Assembly: GCA_026414995.1 (NCBI GenBank)
Contig: JAOAHY010000001.1
Span: 104,116-168,115, forward strand
Source: Caldisericia bacterium
GTDB taxonomy: Bacteria > Caldisericota > Caldisericia > B22-G15
DNA length: 64,000 nt
Direction: 5' to 3'
A program made the translations under genes and the position numbers. The notes beneath the pieces were generated by a model. The model saw only the letters and a program-made list of their open reading frames with translations, was not told where the DNA came from and searched no databases. Shown in pieces: positions 63,597 through 64,000 of the stretch (the first letter of the stretch is position 1; each line of letters opens with the position of its first letter).

Positions 63597-64000
63597 CTAT
63601 TTTTTAAATTTTTCTTCAATTATCTCTTTAAGAGTTGGTTTTCCTATCTCTTGGAGTTCATATTGTACTCTTACATTTTCTTTGTTCATTTTTATCACTC
63701 TTGCAAGATTAATTGGGGTAGCAACTATAACAAGATCTGCTGGAATAGAATTTATTACCTCCTCTAATTCTTTTAATTGTTCTTCTCCATAGCCTAAAGC
63801 AGGTAGAATTTGAGTTATTTGAGGATATTTCATGAATGCTTCTTTAATTGAACCTTTAATATAAGGTCTCGGATCAACAATTTCTTTTGCTCCATATTTT
63901 TTAGCAGCAATATAGCCTGCACCATAAGCCATATTACCATGAGTAAGCGTTGGCCCATCTTCAACAACAAGAACTCTTTTTCCTTTTATCAATTCATAAT
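63597..64000 (-). CDS. C-terminal part of a COG2403 (cyclic 2,3-diphosphoglycerate synthetase-like) protein
   Basis: The open frame continues through the right window edge without a stop, so about 134 residues are the C-terminal part of a longer gene (family about 440-460 aa). Residues show VLVVEDGPTLTHGNMAYGAGY, KEIVDPRPYIKGSIKEAF, PALGYGEEQLKELEEVIN, DLVIVATPINLARVI and VRYELQEIGKPTL-like elements. COG2403 includes the ATP-dependent cyclic 2,3-bisphosphoglycerate synthetase of methanogens and many bacterial homologs of unproven role. A TTG at 63992 can be read as a start but is internal. Confidence 0.88.
   Translation of the reverse strand, partial: YELIKGKRVLVVEDGPTLTHGNMAYGAGYIAAKKYGAKEIVDPRPYIKGSIKEAFMKYPQITQILPALGYGEEQLKELEEVINSIPADLVIVATPINLARVIKMNKENVRVQYELQEIGKPTLKEIIEEKFKK

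Overview
This window comes from a strongly AT-rich bacterial chromosome. Arginine is written almost entirely with AGA, and spacers are short. The bacterial nature is clear from lipoprotein signal peptides with lgt, mfd, minC, rplY and a large SRP RNA with an Alu domain. Several genes suggest an anaerobic and probably thermophilic organism: an NfnAB-type transhydrogenase, a 2-hydroxyacyl-CoA-dehydratase-like ATP-driven reductase set, DUF763, a COG2403 (cyclic 2,3-diphosphoglycerate synthetase-like) protein, and secreted proteins with copper-amine-oxidase-type stalk domains. The mix resembles Caldisericota or Dictyoglomota-like lineages, but that placement is inference. I see no 16S rRNA, phage, insertion sequence or CRISPR array. 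The window reads as core and lineage-specific chromosome.

Layout. 1-421: the start of a small membrane protein and a tRNA-Cys/tRNA-Leu pair, divergent from tatD. 1.3-3.7 kb: a polar amino-acid ABC importer whose binding protein carries an extra carboxypeptidase-regulatory-like domain. 3.8-7.1 kb: lgt convergent with an ispE/rsmA operon and two small unknowns. 7.1-12.7 kb (minus): two HgdB-like subunits, their ASKHA activator, enolase and a nucleotide-sugar dehydrogenase. 12.8-15.9 kb: an uncharacterised 249-aa protein, a stalk-domain protein, an arsenate reductase and MntP. 15.9-21.5 kb (plus): a 930-aa membrane protein, hutH, rnhC and a class II aldolase. 21.5-22.7 kb (minus): a protein phosphatase fused to the first half of MazG, followed by the second half as a separate overlapping gene. 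22.8-32.3 kb (plus): nfnAB, a radical SAM enzyme, an apbE/NusG-II/Gx-transporter block, maf, minC, a PEGA lipoprotein, a metallo-beta-lactamase-fold protein, MgtC and DUF763. 32.4-35.5 kb (minus): mscL, a split permease, a COG1237 protein with a tiny aromatic protein, and a GNAT enzyme. 35.5 kb: SRP RNA. 35.8-45.3 kb (minus): a giant gingipain-like secreted protease, mfd-pth-rplY and a sulfite-oxidase-like molybdoprotein. 45.4-64 kb, mostly minus: a 23S rRNA methyltransferase, a methyltransferase/ATP-grasp fusion, CPBP protease, tgt, an anion-type ABC transporter, Fe-alcohol dehydrogenase and a divergent KBL-type PLP enzyme. It continues with a Clp1/GRC3-like P-loop protein, amidohydrolase and adenine deaminase genes, a gamma-carbonic-anhydrase-like protein, DPPR-synthase-like UbiA, DUF6391 and the C-terminal part of a COG2403 protein.

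Gene organisation is compact: many neighbours overlap by ATGA or TTGA, and several overlap by 20-50 bp, so translational coupling is probably common. Two start types coexist. Many genes have strong AGGAGG Shine-Dalgarno sites. At least seven first-in-transcript genes have no Shine-Dalgarno site and instead a -10 hexamer ending 6-9 nt before the start codon, which predicts leaderless mRNAs. Many promoters use an extended -10 of the form TGN-TATAAT with little visible -35.

The most unusual items are the phosphatase-MazG fusion with split MazG, the methyltransferase-ATP-grasp fusion, the leaderless starts, the bacterial Clp1/GRC3-like protein, the HgdB-type operon containing enolase, and the DPPR-synthase/DUF6391/COG2403 cluster.
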